DNA of 54,429 nt from Tenacibaculum sp. L6 (GTDB lineage: Bacteria > Bacteroidota > Bacteroidia > Flavobacteriales > Flavobacteriaceae), in assembly GCF_028823685.1 (NCBI RefSeq), contig NZ_JAPEHZ010000009.1, forward strand, positions 1 through 54,429. The letters run 5' to 3'. The stretch's first letter is position 1; every line of letters starts with the position of its first letter. Below are positions 8,509 to 16,989 of the stretch, in pieces. Below the pieces are notes generated by a model. The model ran no database searches, was not told where the DNA came from, and was given only the letters and a program-made list of their open reading frames with translations. The translations under genes were made by a program, and so were the position numbers.

Positions 8509-9985
8509 GTGGGCAGATTATACGCCTAATAAGGTAGCGCTTACTTCTTATGATACTCATGAAAACTATACATATAGTGATTTAGATATCTATGCGGATA
8601 GATTAGTAGCTAAGTTTACTAAAATAGGTTTAGAAGAAGGAGATAGAGTTGCTGTTTTAGCAGAACACGGTTTAGAGTATATCGTTCTTTTTGTTGCTTG
8701 TCAAAGAATGGGGGTTATTTTAGTGCCTCTGAATTATCGCTTTTCTGTAAGTGAATTACAAAAGTTAGTAGACGATTGTACGCCAAAATTATTTGTTTAT
8801 AGCAAAAGTTTTCTAGAGAAATATGAGGGTTTAGAATTCGTGAATACATCTGTACTGTTAATGAATGATGTAAAATATTTCTATAAAAATAAAGAAGTTA
8901 AAGTTGTAAGGAAAGACTATACTATTAAGGAAGAAAATCCGCTATTTATATTCTATACTTCTGGAACTACAGGAGATCCAAAAGGAGTGCTGTATACCAA
9001 CAAAATGTTGTTTTGGAATAGTTTGAATACTTCCATGCAATTGGGTATCACATTTAGAGATTCTACATTAAATACTTTACCGCCTTATCATACATCAGGA
9101 TGGAATGTTTTTGTAACTCCGTTATTACATAAGGGAGGACATATAGGAATGCTGGAAAAGTTTGATGCAGAAAAGGTGTTGTGTTTGCTAGAGTTAAATG
9201 AAACAACGTTGTTTATGGCGCTTCCAACAATGTTGTTAATGATGCAAAAAACACCTATTTTTAAAAAGATTGGTCTCCAGGGGTTACGTTACATTATTTC
9301 TGGTGGAGAAAAAGTCCCACCTGAACTAGTATCCTATTGGAAGAAAGAAAAAAATATATACATACGTCCAGGATATGGTTTAACAGAAGCAGGACCTAGT
9401 ATAACATCACTTCATCATAAAATGGCAGTGTTAAAGCCTAACTCAATAGGGAAGCCTAATTTTTATTTGGAAACCAAAATAGTAAATGCAGAAGGAGAGG
9501 AAGTAAAACTCAATGAAGTGGGTGAGCTGTGTATTAGAGGTAATATTGTAACCCCAGGTTATTGGAATAATTCTGTAAAAACCAATAATACGATTAAAAA
9601 AGGATGGCTATTTACAGGTGATTTTGTGTATATGGATGAAGACGGCTATTTATATATGAAAGGAAGAAAAAATGACATGTATATATCTGGAGGAGAAAAC
9701 ATTTATCCGCAAGAAATAGAAGCACATTTAGAAACACTAAAAGGAATTAAAAAAGCAGTAGTGTTAAGCATGAAAGATGAAAAGTGGGGAGAAATAGGGG
9801 TAGCTTTCGTAACGGTTGAAGATAAAGATATCACAGTAGAAGAAATAAGAGAAGAATTAAAAGAAACATTGGTCTCATACAAGCATCCAAAATATATATT
9901 CTTTTTAGATGAAATACCTTTAACAAGTGTAGGGAAAGTATCGAGAAAAGACTTGTTACGCTATTTTAATTCGATTAAAACATAA
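8483..9985 (+). CDS. Acyl-CoA synthetase (AMP-binding, class I adenylate-forming)
   Basis: A 500-residue ANL-superfamily ligase that forms an acyl-adenylate and then an acyl-CoA. Visible motifs: P-loop-like 'YTSGTTGDPKG' (158-168); 'GYGLTEAGPS' (A5 region); 'LFTGDFVYMDEDGY' (A7); 'GRKNDMYISGGENIYPQEIE' (A8 hinge); and the C-terminal catalytic Lys in 'SVGKVSRKDL'. It begins inside the end of the symporter gene and ends 3 bases before the exported hydrolase. With a 3-hydroxybutyrate-type dehydrogenase in the same locus, acetoacetate or a hydroxyacyl substrate is a reasonable inference. Motifs do not fix the acyl specificity. Confidence 0.88.
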   Translation: MSTLNWIAKWADYTPNKVALTSYDTHENYTYSDLDIYADRLVAKFTKIGLEEGDRVAVLAEHGLEYIVLFVACQRMGVILVPLNYRFSVSELQKLVDDCTPKLFVYSKSFLEKYEGLEFVNTSVLLMNDVKYFYKNKEVKVVRKDYTIKEENPLFIFYTSGTTGDPKGVLYTNKMLFWNSLNTSMQLGITFRDSTLNTLPPYHTSGWNVFVTPLLHKGGHIGMLEKFDAEKVLCLLELNETTLFMALPTMLLMMQKTPIFKKIGLQGLRYIISGGEKVPPELVSYWKKEKNIYIRPGYGLTEAGPSITSLHHKMAVLKPNSIGKPNFYLETKIVNAEGEEVKLNEVGELCIRGNIVTPGYWNNSVKTNNTIKKGWLFTGDFVYMDEDGYLYMKGRKNDMYISGGENIYPQEIEAHLETLKGIKKAVVLSMKDEKWGEIGVAFVTVEDKDITVEEIREELKETLVSYKHPKYIFFLDEIPLTSVGKVSRKDLLRYFNSIKT

Positions 9986-9988
9986 AAG

Positions 9989-10933
9989 ATGAAACAGATA
10001 AGTTTGGTGTTGATTTTTACATTGATAAATACCATTGCATTTGCACAAAGCACAAAAAAACCAATGAAAGAAATACTTTCAGACTACGAGTTTAAAACTA
10101 GATGTGTGAAAATTGATGATATAGAAATCGCATATCTTAAAGAAGGAAAAGGAGATAAGACCTTACTTTTTTTACACGGTTTAAGTAGTAATGCTGATGC
10201 GTGGTCTAAAAACATAGAGGCTTTAAAAGAAAATTATACCTGTGTTGCTGTCGATTTGCCTGGGCATGGTAAATCTTCAAAACCAGAAGTAGTTTATACG
10301 CCAACGTTTTTTGCTGATATTGTATCTAAATTTATCAAGAAAAAAAGATTGAAAAATGTGATTTTAGTTGGACATTCTATGGGAGGTCAAGCTAGTATGA
10401 AACTTGCATTGCAACATCCAGAAGTGGTGCAAAAATTAGTGTTGATAGCACCAGCGGGATTAGAGAAATTTACAAAAGATCAAGGAAATATTCTTAAAAG
10501 TGTATATACCGCTGAGGTAGTAAAGAACACAACAAATGAGCAAATTGCAAAGAATTATGCGCTTAATTTTTTTGAGCAACCAGCTGAGGTTTCAAAAATG
10601 ATTGAAGATCGCATTCGAATTAAACAAGCGTCCGATTTTGATGCTCATTGTAATGCAATTGTAAAAAGTGTATTCGGAATGCTGGATGATCCTGTACATG
10701 ACGATTTAGAGAAAATTTCTCAAAAGACCCTAGTTGTTTTTGGAGATAAAGATATGTTGATTCCGAATAGATATTTACATCCAACATTAACGATTCAAGA
10801 TGTAGGAAGTATCGCGGCAGATAAAATAAAAAATGTTACTGTAAAGTATATAGAAAATTGTGGGCATTTTGCGCAATTTGAAAAGCCTAAAAAAGTTAAC
10901 TTGCTCATACAAGAATTTGTAGAAAGCGATTAA
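9989..10933 (+). CDS. Exported alpha/beta hydrolase
   Basis: A 314-residue serine hydrolase with an N-terminal signal peptide ('ISLVLIFTLINTIAFAQ', cleavage after about residue 20), so it probably acts in the periplasm or at the cell surface. The oxyanion-hole motif 'LLFLHG' (about 59-64), nucleophile Ser130 in 'GHSMGG', acid Asp255 in 'FGDKDMLIP' and His293 in 'ENCGHFAQFE' are all present. It lies 3 bases after the CoA ligase and shares the TAATG overlap with the next gene. An esterase acting on an ester or oligomer brought in by the nearby TonB receptor would fit. Lipase, lactonase or PHB-oligomer hydrolase roles cannot be separated. Confidence 0.85.
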   Translation: MKQISLVLIFTLINTIAFAQSTKKPMKEILSDYEFKTRCVKIDDIEIAYLKEGKGDKTLLFLHGLSSNADAWSKNIEALKENYTCVAVDLPGHGKSSKPEVVYTPTFFADIVSKFIKKKRLKNVILVGHSMGGQASMKLALQHPEVVQKLVLIAPAGLEKFTKDQGNILKSVYTAEVVKNTTNEQIAKNYALNFFEQPAEVSKMIEDRIRIKQASDFDAHCNAIVKSVFGMLDDPVHDDLEKISQKTLVVFGDKDMLIPNRYLHPTLTIQDVGSIAADKIKNVTVKYIENCGHFAQFEKPKKVNLLIQEFVESD

Positions 10934-12351
10934 TGAAAACGAAGCTTAAAAAATTTACAGAGTTTAGTAAAACTATTTTGCCAAACGAGGCGAAATACCT
11001 CCAAACAGTATATCAATTTAAAGGAGAAGAAAAATGTGTAATAAGTGATCTTATTATCAAAAATGCATTGTCCAAAAATGGTTTTACAGATTTTGATACT
11101 TCTATTGATAAACGAAAATACTCGTATGTAAAAGATTGGACTCAGAAAAAATTAACCAGTATAGATGTTGATGTTACAATAGATTGGTTAATGTCGTTAA
11201 AAAAGAAAATTTTAACCGATGCTATCACTTCACAAGAGGAGAAAGAGTTTCTTCAGTATATAATTTCATACAAAAGCATTGAGCATAATTTTCAAAGTTT
11301 TTACAATCTTGCTAAAGAGTACAAATCGTATTTGTTGGTGCGAATGCGTTATAATGATCACGAAATTGTCGCTAACTTCATTAAGGAGTATGAGGCGAAT
11401 TATATAGCGGCAAAAGAAATACATGACAAATTGTATGATGCAACTACAGAAATCACTAATCAATATACCTTAAATAATAACGAAACAAAACATCTAGAAG
11501 AATGGTTGTTGCAAGTGTTTAAAGATGAATCTATCGATGGTAAAAACCGTTATCAAGCATTTGTTTTGTTGGCGTTTATGTATACAAATTATAATGAGAA
11601 TGATAAGTTGAAATTACTTTTCGATCAAATTGATGCATATTTTAGTCAAGGTGTAATGTACTCTAGACGCTTGCTTTCTAACTACTATGCGAGTCGAGTT
11701 TTATTGCATTCTAAACAAAATGAGTTTGAAGAAGCTGAGTTTTACGGGTATCTTTCAATTAGACAGAATAACAATGATACGTTAATGTATCTAAATAATT
11801 TGGTGGCTATTTTATTACGAAATAACAAGCCAGAAGAGGCGTTTTCTTTACTTGAAAAATATGAAGGACTTTATAAAGAAATCCATAATTATCATCAAAA
11901 AATAGGATACTGTTCATATAAAGTTCGAGTACTTTCGGAACTTCATAAACATAAAATAGCCGAAGCAACTGCAAAAACTTTTTTAAGAAAACATAAAAAT
12001 GAGGTATTAAAACATCGTTGGCATCATTTCTTCACATCGTATATTAATGTATTAGTCACAGAGGAAAAATATGAGGAAGTACTAAAGTTAGCTTCAAAGT
12101 TTAATTTGATTGAAAAGGAAAAAGAACGTCAGAAGAAAAGCAATTATGTCCCTAATATTTCATGGAGTATTTCACTTTCAAGGTATATGGAAGGGAAAAT
12201 TAATTCGGCTCGTTTGCTGGAAGAAATTAAACAACCTTTAGAGGGTATAACACCAACGATGAATCAAAAACAGTTGATGTTCAGGGTGATAAATAAGTTG
12301 TCAGATAACCTTCCAGAGGCTTTTTTGAAATTAAAGTCTCATATTGAGTAA
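10933..12351 (+). CDS. Unrecognised helical-repeat (TPR-like) protein
   Basis: I do not recognise this 472-residue protein. It has no signal peptide and no membrane segment, so it should be cytoplasmic. The middle and C-terminal parts look like degenerate tetratricopeptide helices, for example 'SNYYASRVLLHSKQNEFEEAEFYGYLSI', then 'YLNNLVAILLRNNKPEEAFSLLEKY', and 'INVLVTEEKYEEVLKLASKF' near the end. The N-terminal 100 residues are Lys-rich and charged with no catalytic motif I can see. It starts within the stop codon of the exported hydrolase (TAATG), indicating translational coupling. It could be a scaffold or a regulator of the locus, but neither is shown. Confidence 0.7.
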   Translation: MKTKLKKFTEFSKTILPNEAKYLQTVYQFKGEEKCVISDLIIKNALSKNGFTDFDTSIDKRKYSYVKDWTQKKLTSIDVDVTIDWLMSLKKKILTDAITSQEEKEFLQYIISYKSIEHNFQSFYNLAKEYKSYLLVRMRYNDHEIVANFIKEYEANYIAAKEIHDKLYDATTEITNQYTLNNNETKHLEEWLLQVFKDESIDGKNRYQAFVLLAFMYTNYNENDKLKLLFDQIDAYFSQGVMYSRRLLSNYYASRVLLHSKQNEFEEAEFYGYLSIRQNNNDTLMYLNNLVAILLRNNKPEEAFSLLEKYEGLYKEIHNYHQKIGYCSYKVRVLSELHKHKIAEATAKTFLRKHKNEVLKHRWHHFFTSYINVLVTEEKYEEVLKLASKFNLIEKEKERQKKSNYVPNISWSISLSRYMEGKINSARLLEEIKQPLEGITPTMNQKQLMFRVINKLSDNLPEAFLKLKSHIE

Positions 12352-12505
12352 CTTTCTTTTAAATCTTAAGTTTTATGTAGATTTTTATGATTAAAAAAAT
12401 AAAAACAATTAAAAGTCACAGTTTATAGTTTTTGTTTTTCAAATGGTTTATTTTTCATTTCCCGATAGATTGCGAGTGAAACAAACTTAATAACAATCTA
12501 AAATT

Positions 12506-14974
12506 ATGAAAAAACTATTTTTCTTTTTAGTCTTAATTAGTTCTTTAACTCTAAGTGCACAAGGTACAGGAGGTATTCAAGGGGTAATTACAGATACAAA
12601 TGGAGTGCCTTTAGCAGGAGCCACAGTATATATTAAAAGTATAGATAAAGGGATTGATGCTGATTTTGACGGGAAATTTGCAATTGAAAATATTGATGAA
12701 GGAACTTACAGTGTGCTTGTCTCATTCGTAGGTTTCGAAAGTGTAACCAAAACAGTAGCTGTTCAAAATGAAAAGAAAACACAACTAAATATTTCTTTAA
12801 AAGAAGCAAGTAGTGTTTTAGATGAGGTTATACTAACGGCGAATAAAAAACCACAAAAAATTACTGAAGTGCCAGCAACAGTTAATGTTATTACGGCAAA
12901 AGATATTCAGGATTTTCCTAGTTTTAACATAGGTGAATTAGCAGCAAGACAAAAAGGTGTAGATTTTGTGCGTAGTGGTGTTTTAGGAACAGGGATTAAT
13001 ATCCGTGGTTTTAACTCAGCATTCAATTCAAAAAACTTGCAAATGACAGACGATAGGGTTTCGATGTTAATTGCAACAGGATTACCTTATGGTTCGTTTT
13101 CAACAGTTACTAAAGATGATGTTGAGCGTGTAGAGATTTTATTAGGGCCAAACGGAACATTGTATGGGCCGAATGCTCATAATGGTTTGGTGAGTACAAT
13201 AACTAAAAACCCAAGAACTTCAGAAGGAACTACAATTGCAGTTGGTGCTGGAGATCAAAATGTAGTTACAGGTAGATTACGTCATGCGCAGGTGTTGAGT
13301 GATAAGTTTGCTTATAAAATTCACTTAGAAAGTACACAAGGTACAGAGTTTAATTATGTAGATAGTGTATATGTTGGGACAAAAGCATATGGAGAGAAAA
13401 ACTTAGATCGTGATTTTAATGCCTTAAAATATGGAGCCTCGTTATACTACAAGCCTACTAGTAGTTCAGAAATTACAGCATATTATGGGCATAGTAATAA
13501 TACCAATTTAGCGGTTACAAATGCTGGTCGTAACCAAATTAAAGATTGGACTTTAGATATTGCTCAATTAAAATATGTGTCTAAAAACTTTTTTGCAAAT
13601 GCATATTATACATGGAGTAAAACAGATGAAACCTATGCAATTAATCAGCGTACACAAAACTATGTGTCATTTATTGAAAATGGTTTTTCAGAAGAAGAAG
13701 CTTGGAGTCGTGCATTATATGAACAATGGGTTCCTGCTTTTGGTATAGCAGTTCCTAGAGGAGCACTTTTTAAAGATGCGTCTGAAAGATTCAATGCAGA
13801 GGCGCAGTATAACAATAATTGGGGAGAGTTTTATGTAACTGCAGGAGCGCAATATCAGTTAGATATGGCAGATTCTAAAGGTACTTATTTGTTAGATCAA
13901 GATGGTTCGATTGATATTGCTCAAAAAGGAGTGTATGGTCAGTTTGAATATAAATTAGAATCGGGCTGGAACTTTTTAGCGGGTATAAGAGCAGATAATC
14001 ATGATTTATACGGAACTAACTTCTTGCCAAAAGCAGCAGTTACTAAAACAATTGGTGAAGGAACATTTAGATTAACGTATGGTAGAGGTATGGCAGTACC
14101 ATCAATATTAAACTTACAAGGAAATTTATTTGGAGGGTTAGTTTTAGGAAACGGAGAAGGGTTTGCGTTAACTGATGGAACTAAGATCGATAAGTTAGAG
14201 GTAGAAACTATCAACTCTTTTGAGTTTGGTTACAAAGGAAAGCTTACAGATAAGTTTTATATTGATGCAAGTGCATACTATAATATGTCAGAAAACTTCA
14301 TAAGCCCTTTGTTAAATATAGTAGATGCAGCTAACGGTAATTACGTGACTCATATCGGAGATCAACCTATTGATGAGGTTTCGGCTGGGGCTAGTGCATC
14401 ACCACTTTTATTAACCTATAGCAATTTTGGAAATGTAGACACCTACGGATTCGACCTTGGGTTGAACTACTATTTTACGGATGCGATTAGAACATCGTTA
14501 AACTATTCGTATTTCGGACGTAGTTTAGATAAAAATGATATGAACAATGATGGTAATTTAGATGGAGTTGTTTTAGAAAGTGAGTTGCCTATCAATACAC
14601 CTGAAAATAAATTGAGTTTAGGGTTACATTATGGTGGGAAGAAATTGTACGGAGCTCTTTTCGGACGTTGGGTGCAAGACTATGACTTCTTTTCAGGAAT
14701 CAATGTTGCCGCTAAAACACAAGACTTAGATGGAGATGGAGTAAATGAAATCGTTGAAAATGCTCGTGTAGGAAGAACATGGAATTATGGTCCTTTAGGT
14801 GGTTTTACAGTAGATGCTAACTTAGGGTATAATTTAAATGATAATATATCAGTTGGTATGAATGTTACTAATATTTTCGACGCAAGTATAAGAGAATTTG
14901 TAGCTTCTCCAGAGGTTGGAAGGTTAGTTTCGTTCGAGCTTAAATATAACTTTAACGCATTTAAGAAAAAATAA
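12506..14974 (+). CDS. TonB-dependent outer-membrane receptor
   Basis: An 822-residue outer-membrane transporter. It has a signal peptide ('MKKLFFFLVLISSLTLSAQ'), a carboxypeptidase-regulatory-like beta-sandwich (about 22-105, 'GVITDTNGVPLAGATVYI'), a TonB-box region ('LDEVILTANKK'), a plug domain (about 120-235, with 'GINIRGFNSAF' and 'VERVEILLGPNGTLYGPNAHNG') and a 22-strand-type barrel ending in an aromatic-containing last strand ('ELKYNFNAF'). No SusD-like lipoprotein is adjacent, so it is not a SusCD pair. The preceding 154-base gap may contain its own promoter. From the neighbouring hydrolases, symporter and dehydrogenase I infer import of an ester-linked hydroxy-acid compound; siderophore or other ligands remain possible. 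Confidence 0.92.
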   Translation: MKKLFFFLVLISSLTLSAQGTGGIQGVITDTNGVPLAGATVYIKSIDKGIDADFDGKFAIENIDEGTYSVLVSFVGFESVTKTVAVQNEKKTQLNISLKEASSVLDEVILTANKKPQKITEVPATVNVITAKDIQDFPSFNIGELAARQKGVDFVRSGVLGTGINIRGFNSAFNSKNLQMTDDRVSMLIATGLPYGSFSTVTKDDVERVEILLGPNGTLYGPNAHNGLVSTITKNPRTSEGTTIAVGAGDQNVVTGRLRHAQVLSDKFAYKIHLESTQGTEFNYVDSVYVGTKAYGEKNLDRDFNALKYGASLYYKPTSSSEITAYYGHSNNTNLAVTNAGRNQIKDWTLDIAQLKYVSKNFFANAYYTWSKTDETYAINQRTQNYVSFIENGFSEEEAWSRALYEQWVPAFGIAVPRGALFKDASERFNAEAQYNNNWGEFYVTAGAQYQLDMADSKGTYLLDQDGSIDIAQKGVYGQFEYKLESGWNFLAGIRADNHDLYGTNFLPKAAVTKTIGEGTFRLTYGRGMAVPSILNLQGNLFGGLVLGNGEGFALTDGTKIDKLEVETINSFEFGYKGKLTDKFYIDASAYYNMSENFISPLLNIVDAANGNYVTHIGDQPIDEVSAGASASPLLLTYSNFGNVDTYGFDLGLNYYFTDAIRTSLNYSYFGRSLDKNDMNNDGNLDGVVLESELPINTPENKLSLGLHYGGKKLYGALFGRWVQDYDFFSGINVAAKTQDLDGDGVNEIVENARVGRTWNYGPLGGFTVDANLGYNLNDNISVGMNVTNIFDASIREFVASPEVGRLVSFELKYNFNAFKKK

Positions 14975-15000
14975 AACCGAATCCGTTAAGCTTATAAAGT

Positions 15001-15732
15001 ATGCCGAAAGTAAAAGTAAACAATATAGAGCTTGATTATGAAGAATATGGAAAAGGCGAGGTTCATTCTTTCTTTTCAGAAAAGTATCGTGTTGTGGTAG
15101 TAGATCTTAGGGGGCATGGAAAAACTTCCATTCCCTCTAAAGACTACGGGGTAAAATTCATGACCGAAGATATTAAGCAATTACTAGATGTTTTAAAAAT
15201 AGAAAAAGCCACGGTTATAGGTTTTTCTATGGGAGGAGCGGTAGCATTTCAATTAGCTTCCAGTAATCCTGAATACATTAATAAACTGGTTATTGTAAAT
15301 AGTGGTCCCGATTTTAATGATATGGGAAAAATAGGTGAAGAATTATTGAGTTCAAGAACCGAGTTTTTGAAAACCAAAGGATTATTTCCTTTGGCTAAAG
15401 AAATTGCCTATAACATGTTTCCTGAAGATGATCAAGTTGAAATAAGAAATCAATTTGAAGAACGATGTAAAAACAATGATTATGATGCGTATTATAATTC
15501 ATTTGTCACGTTGATGGATTGGGGTTTAGGAGAAAAATTAAAAGATATTACAGTTAGAACGCTAGTGGTAGCTTCTGATATGGATTATACTCCTGTTTCT
15601 TTCAAGGAAGAATATGTAAAAAGAATGCCGAATGCAACACTGTCTGTAATTGAAAACTCAAGACATGGAGCGGTAATAGATCAACCAGAGGCTTTTAATA
15701 AAGTGCTTGAAAATTTTCTGAATCATGAATAA
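15001..15732 (+). CDS. Alpha/beta hydrolase lacking the oxyanion-hole strand
   Basis: A 243-residue cytoplasmic hydrolase (no signal peptide). The nucleophile Ser76 in 'IGFSMGG', an acid Asp193 or Asp195 in 'VVASDMDYTP', and His222 in 'ENSRHGAVI' are intact. The segment that normally lies between 'EYGKGE' (residues 15-20) and 'SEKYRVVVVD' (26-35), carrying the beta strand and the His-Gly oxyanion motif, is missing. Compared with the other hydrolase in this locus, about 18 residues are absent at the junction of residues 20/21, with the frame preserved. The product may be inactive or misfolded, or the gap may be an assembly deletion. It overlaps the next gene by 8 bases. Confidence 0.75.
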   Translation: MPKVKVNNIELDYEEYGKGEVHSFFSEKYRVVVVDLRGHGKTSIPSKDYGVKFMTEDIKQLLDVLKIEKATVIGFSMGGAVAFQLASSNPEYINKLVIVNSGPDFNDMGKIGEELLSSRTEFLKTKGLFPLAKEIAYNMFPEDDQVEIRNQFEERCKNNDYDAYYNSFVTLMDWGLGEKLKDITVRTLVVASDMDYTPVSFKEEYVKRMPNATLSVIENSRHGAVIDQPEAFNKVLENFLNHE

Positions 15733-16495
15733 AGTAGCGTTGATAACAGGAAGTACTAGCGGTATCGGCTTAGGTATTGCAGAGGCTTTTGCCAAAGCAG
15801 GTTACAATATTATGTTTCATGGTTTGGAGACAGATGGTGATAAAATAGCAAAAAGTGTAGGAGATAAGTATAATGTGAAAGTTTCTTTTTCAAATGCGAA
15901 TTTACTGATTGCAGATGAGGTTGAAACATTAATAGAGCAAACAATAAAAGTGTTTGGTACATTGCATGTGTTGGTTAATAATGCAGGGATACAGTATGTT
16001 TCTCCTGTAGAAGATTTTCCGAATAATAAGTATGAAAGTATTATTGCTATTAATATGAACGCTGCTTTCTATGCTTCAAAAAAAGCGTGGAATTTTATGA
16101 AGGATCAGAAATTCGGTAGGATTATCAATGTTTCATCAGTTCATGGCTTGAGGGCATCAGAGTTTAAAACAGCCTATGTAACAGCAAAACACGGTGTAAT
16201 AGGTATGACAAAGGTTCTAGCTTTAGAAGGTGCGCCTTATAATATAACATGTAATGCAATTTGTCCAGGATATGTAAAAACACCTTTAGTAGAAGGGCAA
16301 ATAAAAGATCAGGCGAAAGCACATCAGATGTCAGAAGAAGAGGTTGTTGAAAAAGTAATGCTGAAAAAACAGGCGGTAAAACAGTTCGTTCCGTTGGAAA
16401 CAATTGCTGATATGGCTCTGTTATTGGCAAAAGACACTTCATCAACTATTACTGGAACTTCATTTGCTTTAGATGGAGGTTGGAGTGCGCAGTAA
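15725..16495 (+). CDS. 3-hydroxybutyrate dehydrogenase-type short-chain dehydrogenase
   Basis: A 256-residue SDR with all classical motifs: nucleotide-binding 'TGSTSGIG' (8-15), 'NNAG' (85-88), catalytic Ser137/138 in 'NVSSVHG', and Tyr151-x3-Lys155 in 'YVTAKHG'. The text 'NVSSVHGLRAS', 'KHGVIGMTKVLALEGA' and 'CPGYVKTPLVEGQI' closely follows bacterial D-3-hydroxybutyrate dehydrogenases, which oxidise 3-hydroxybutyrate to acetoacetate with NAD. It is the last gene of the catabolic locus, overlapping the hydrolase by 8 bases and followed by a hairpin terminator. The product name is well supported at subfamily level, but other short hydroxy acids remain possible. Confidence 0.85.
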   Translation: MNKVALITGSTSGIGLGIAEAFAKAGYNIMFHGLETDGDKIAKSVGDKYNVKVSFSNANLLIADEVETLIEQTIKVFGTLHVLVNNAGIQYVSPVEDFPNNKYESIIAINMNAAFYASKKAWNFMKDQKFGRIINVSSVHGLRASEFKTAYVTAKHGVIGMTKVLALEGAPYNITCNAICPGYVKTPLVEGQIKDQAKAHQMSEEEVVEKVMLKKQAVKQFVPLETIADMALLLAKDTSSTITGTSFALDGGWSAQ

Positions 16496-16542
16496 CCTAT
16501 TATGAAAACTTTGTTTCATTAATTTAGTATATACAAGAGCAG

Positions 16543-16579
16543 AAGTCTGGCTTACTACTTGTTAGTAAGTTGGGCTTTT
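16543..16579 (+). terminator. Putative terminator of the hydroxybutyrate-type locus
   Basis: Bases 16544-16557 can pair with 16563-16576 across a 5-base loop. The stem has 14 pairs including four G-U type pairs and is followed by a short T run. It lies 48 bases after the dehydrogenase stop. Confidence 0.55.
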
Positions 16580-16604
16580 GTGTAATTTTAAGTTTAGGTG
16601 AAAT

Positions 16605-16640
16605 AAAAAATCCGATTTACGTAAGTAAATCGGATTTTTT
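16605..16640. terminator. Bidirectional terminator next to tRNA-Asn
   Basis: A perfect 15-base inverted repeat (16605-16619 and 16626-16640) around CGTAAG, with A6 on one side and T6 on the other. It abuts the 3' end of the minus-strand tRNA-Asn and should stop its transcript, and could also stop read-through from the + strand locus. Confidence 0.85.
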
Positions 16641-16717
16641 TGGCTCCTCAACCTGGACTCGAACCAGGGACCCTCTGATTAACAGTCAGATGCTCTAACC
16701 AACTGAGCTATTGAGGA
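16641..16717 (-). tRNA. tRNA-Asn (GTT)
   Basis: Read on the minus strand the 77 bases fold as a complete cloverleaf. The acceptor stem is TCCTCAA/TTGAGGA, the D arm GCTC..GAGC, the anticodon arm TCTGA-CTGTTAA-TCAGA with anticodon GTT, and the T arm CCTGG-TTCGAGT-CCAGG. The discriminator is G and CCA is encoded (16641-16643). A strong terminator follows directly. No other tRNA is adjacent. Confidence 0.97.
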
Positions 16718-16941
16718 ATTTAAAACATGCTTGTCTTAAAATGCGAGTGCAAATTTAAGTCCTTTTTTTATATCTGCAAATTATTTTTTAAAAAAAATAA
16801 AACTATTTTTCTTGATGCTGAAATTCAGTGTTTTATTTTTAATAAAAAGAGGCGTGCTTAACGCAAATTTAACAAAAACTAAAAACTCGTTAAAGAGTTT
16901 AAAATTAGGCTAAAAAGGAGTGCTATTTTTAGTAAAAGTTG

Positions 16942-16949
16942 TACTTTTG
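16942..16949 (+). promoter_or_regulatory. Putative -7 box upstream of sucA
   Basis: TACTTTTG matches TAnnTTTG, 40 bases before the sucA ATG. No good -33 TTG is present at the expected spacing. The 272-base stretch 16718-16989 is otherwise AT-rich without further recognisable features. Confidence 0.4.
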
Positions 16950-16989
16950 TCAACATTATTCTTATAGATAGAAAAGTATAACAAAATAT

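Noticed and set aside
6905..12420. Shared words GTTTTATGTA and AAAAGTC(T)CA upstream of both 7000 and 12506 as a common operator of the catabolic locus
   Set aside because: The words are short, AT-rich and differently spaced in the two gaps (6906-6925 and 12370-12420). Chance occurrence is likely without genome-wide support.
16164..16445. Leu/Pro-rich minus-strand open frame inside the dehydrogenase gene
   Set aside because: Composition is typical of a shadow frame, and the + strand SDR has all its motifs.
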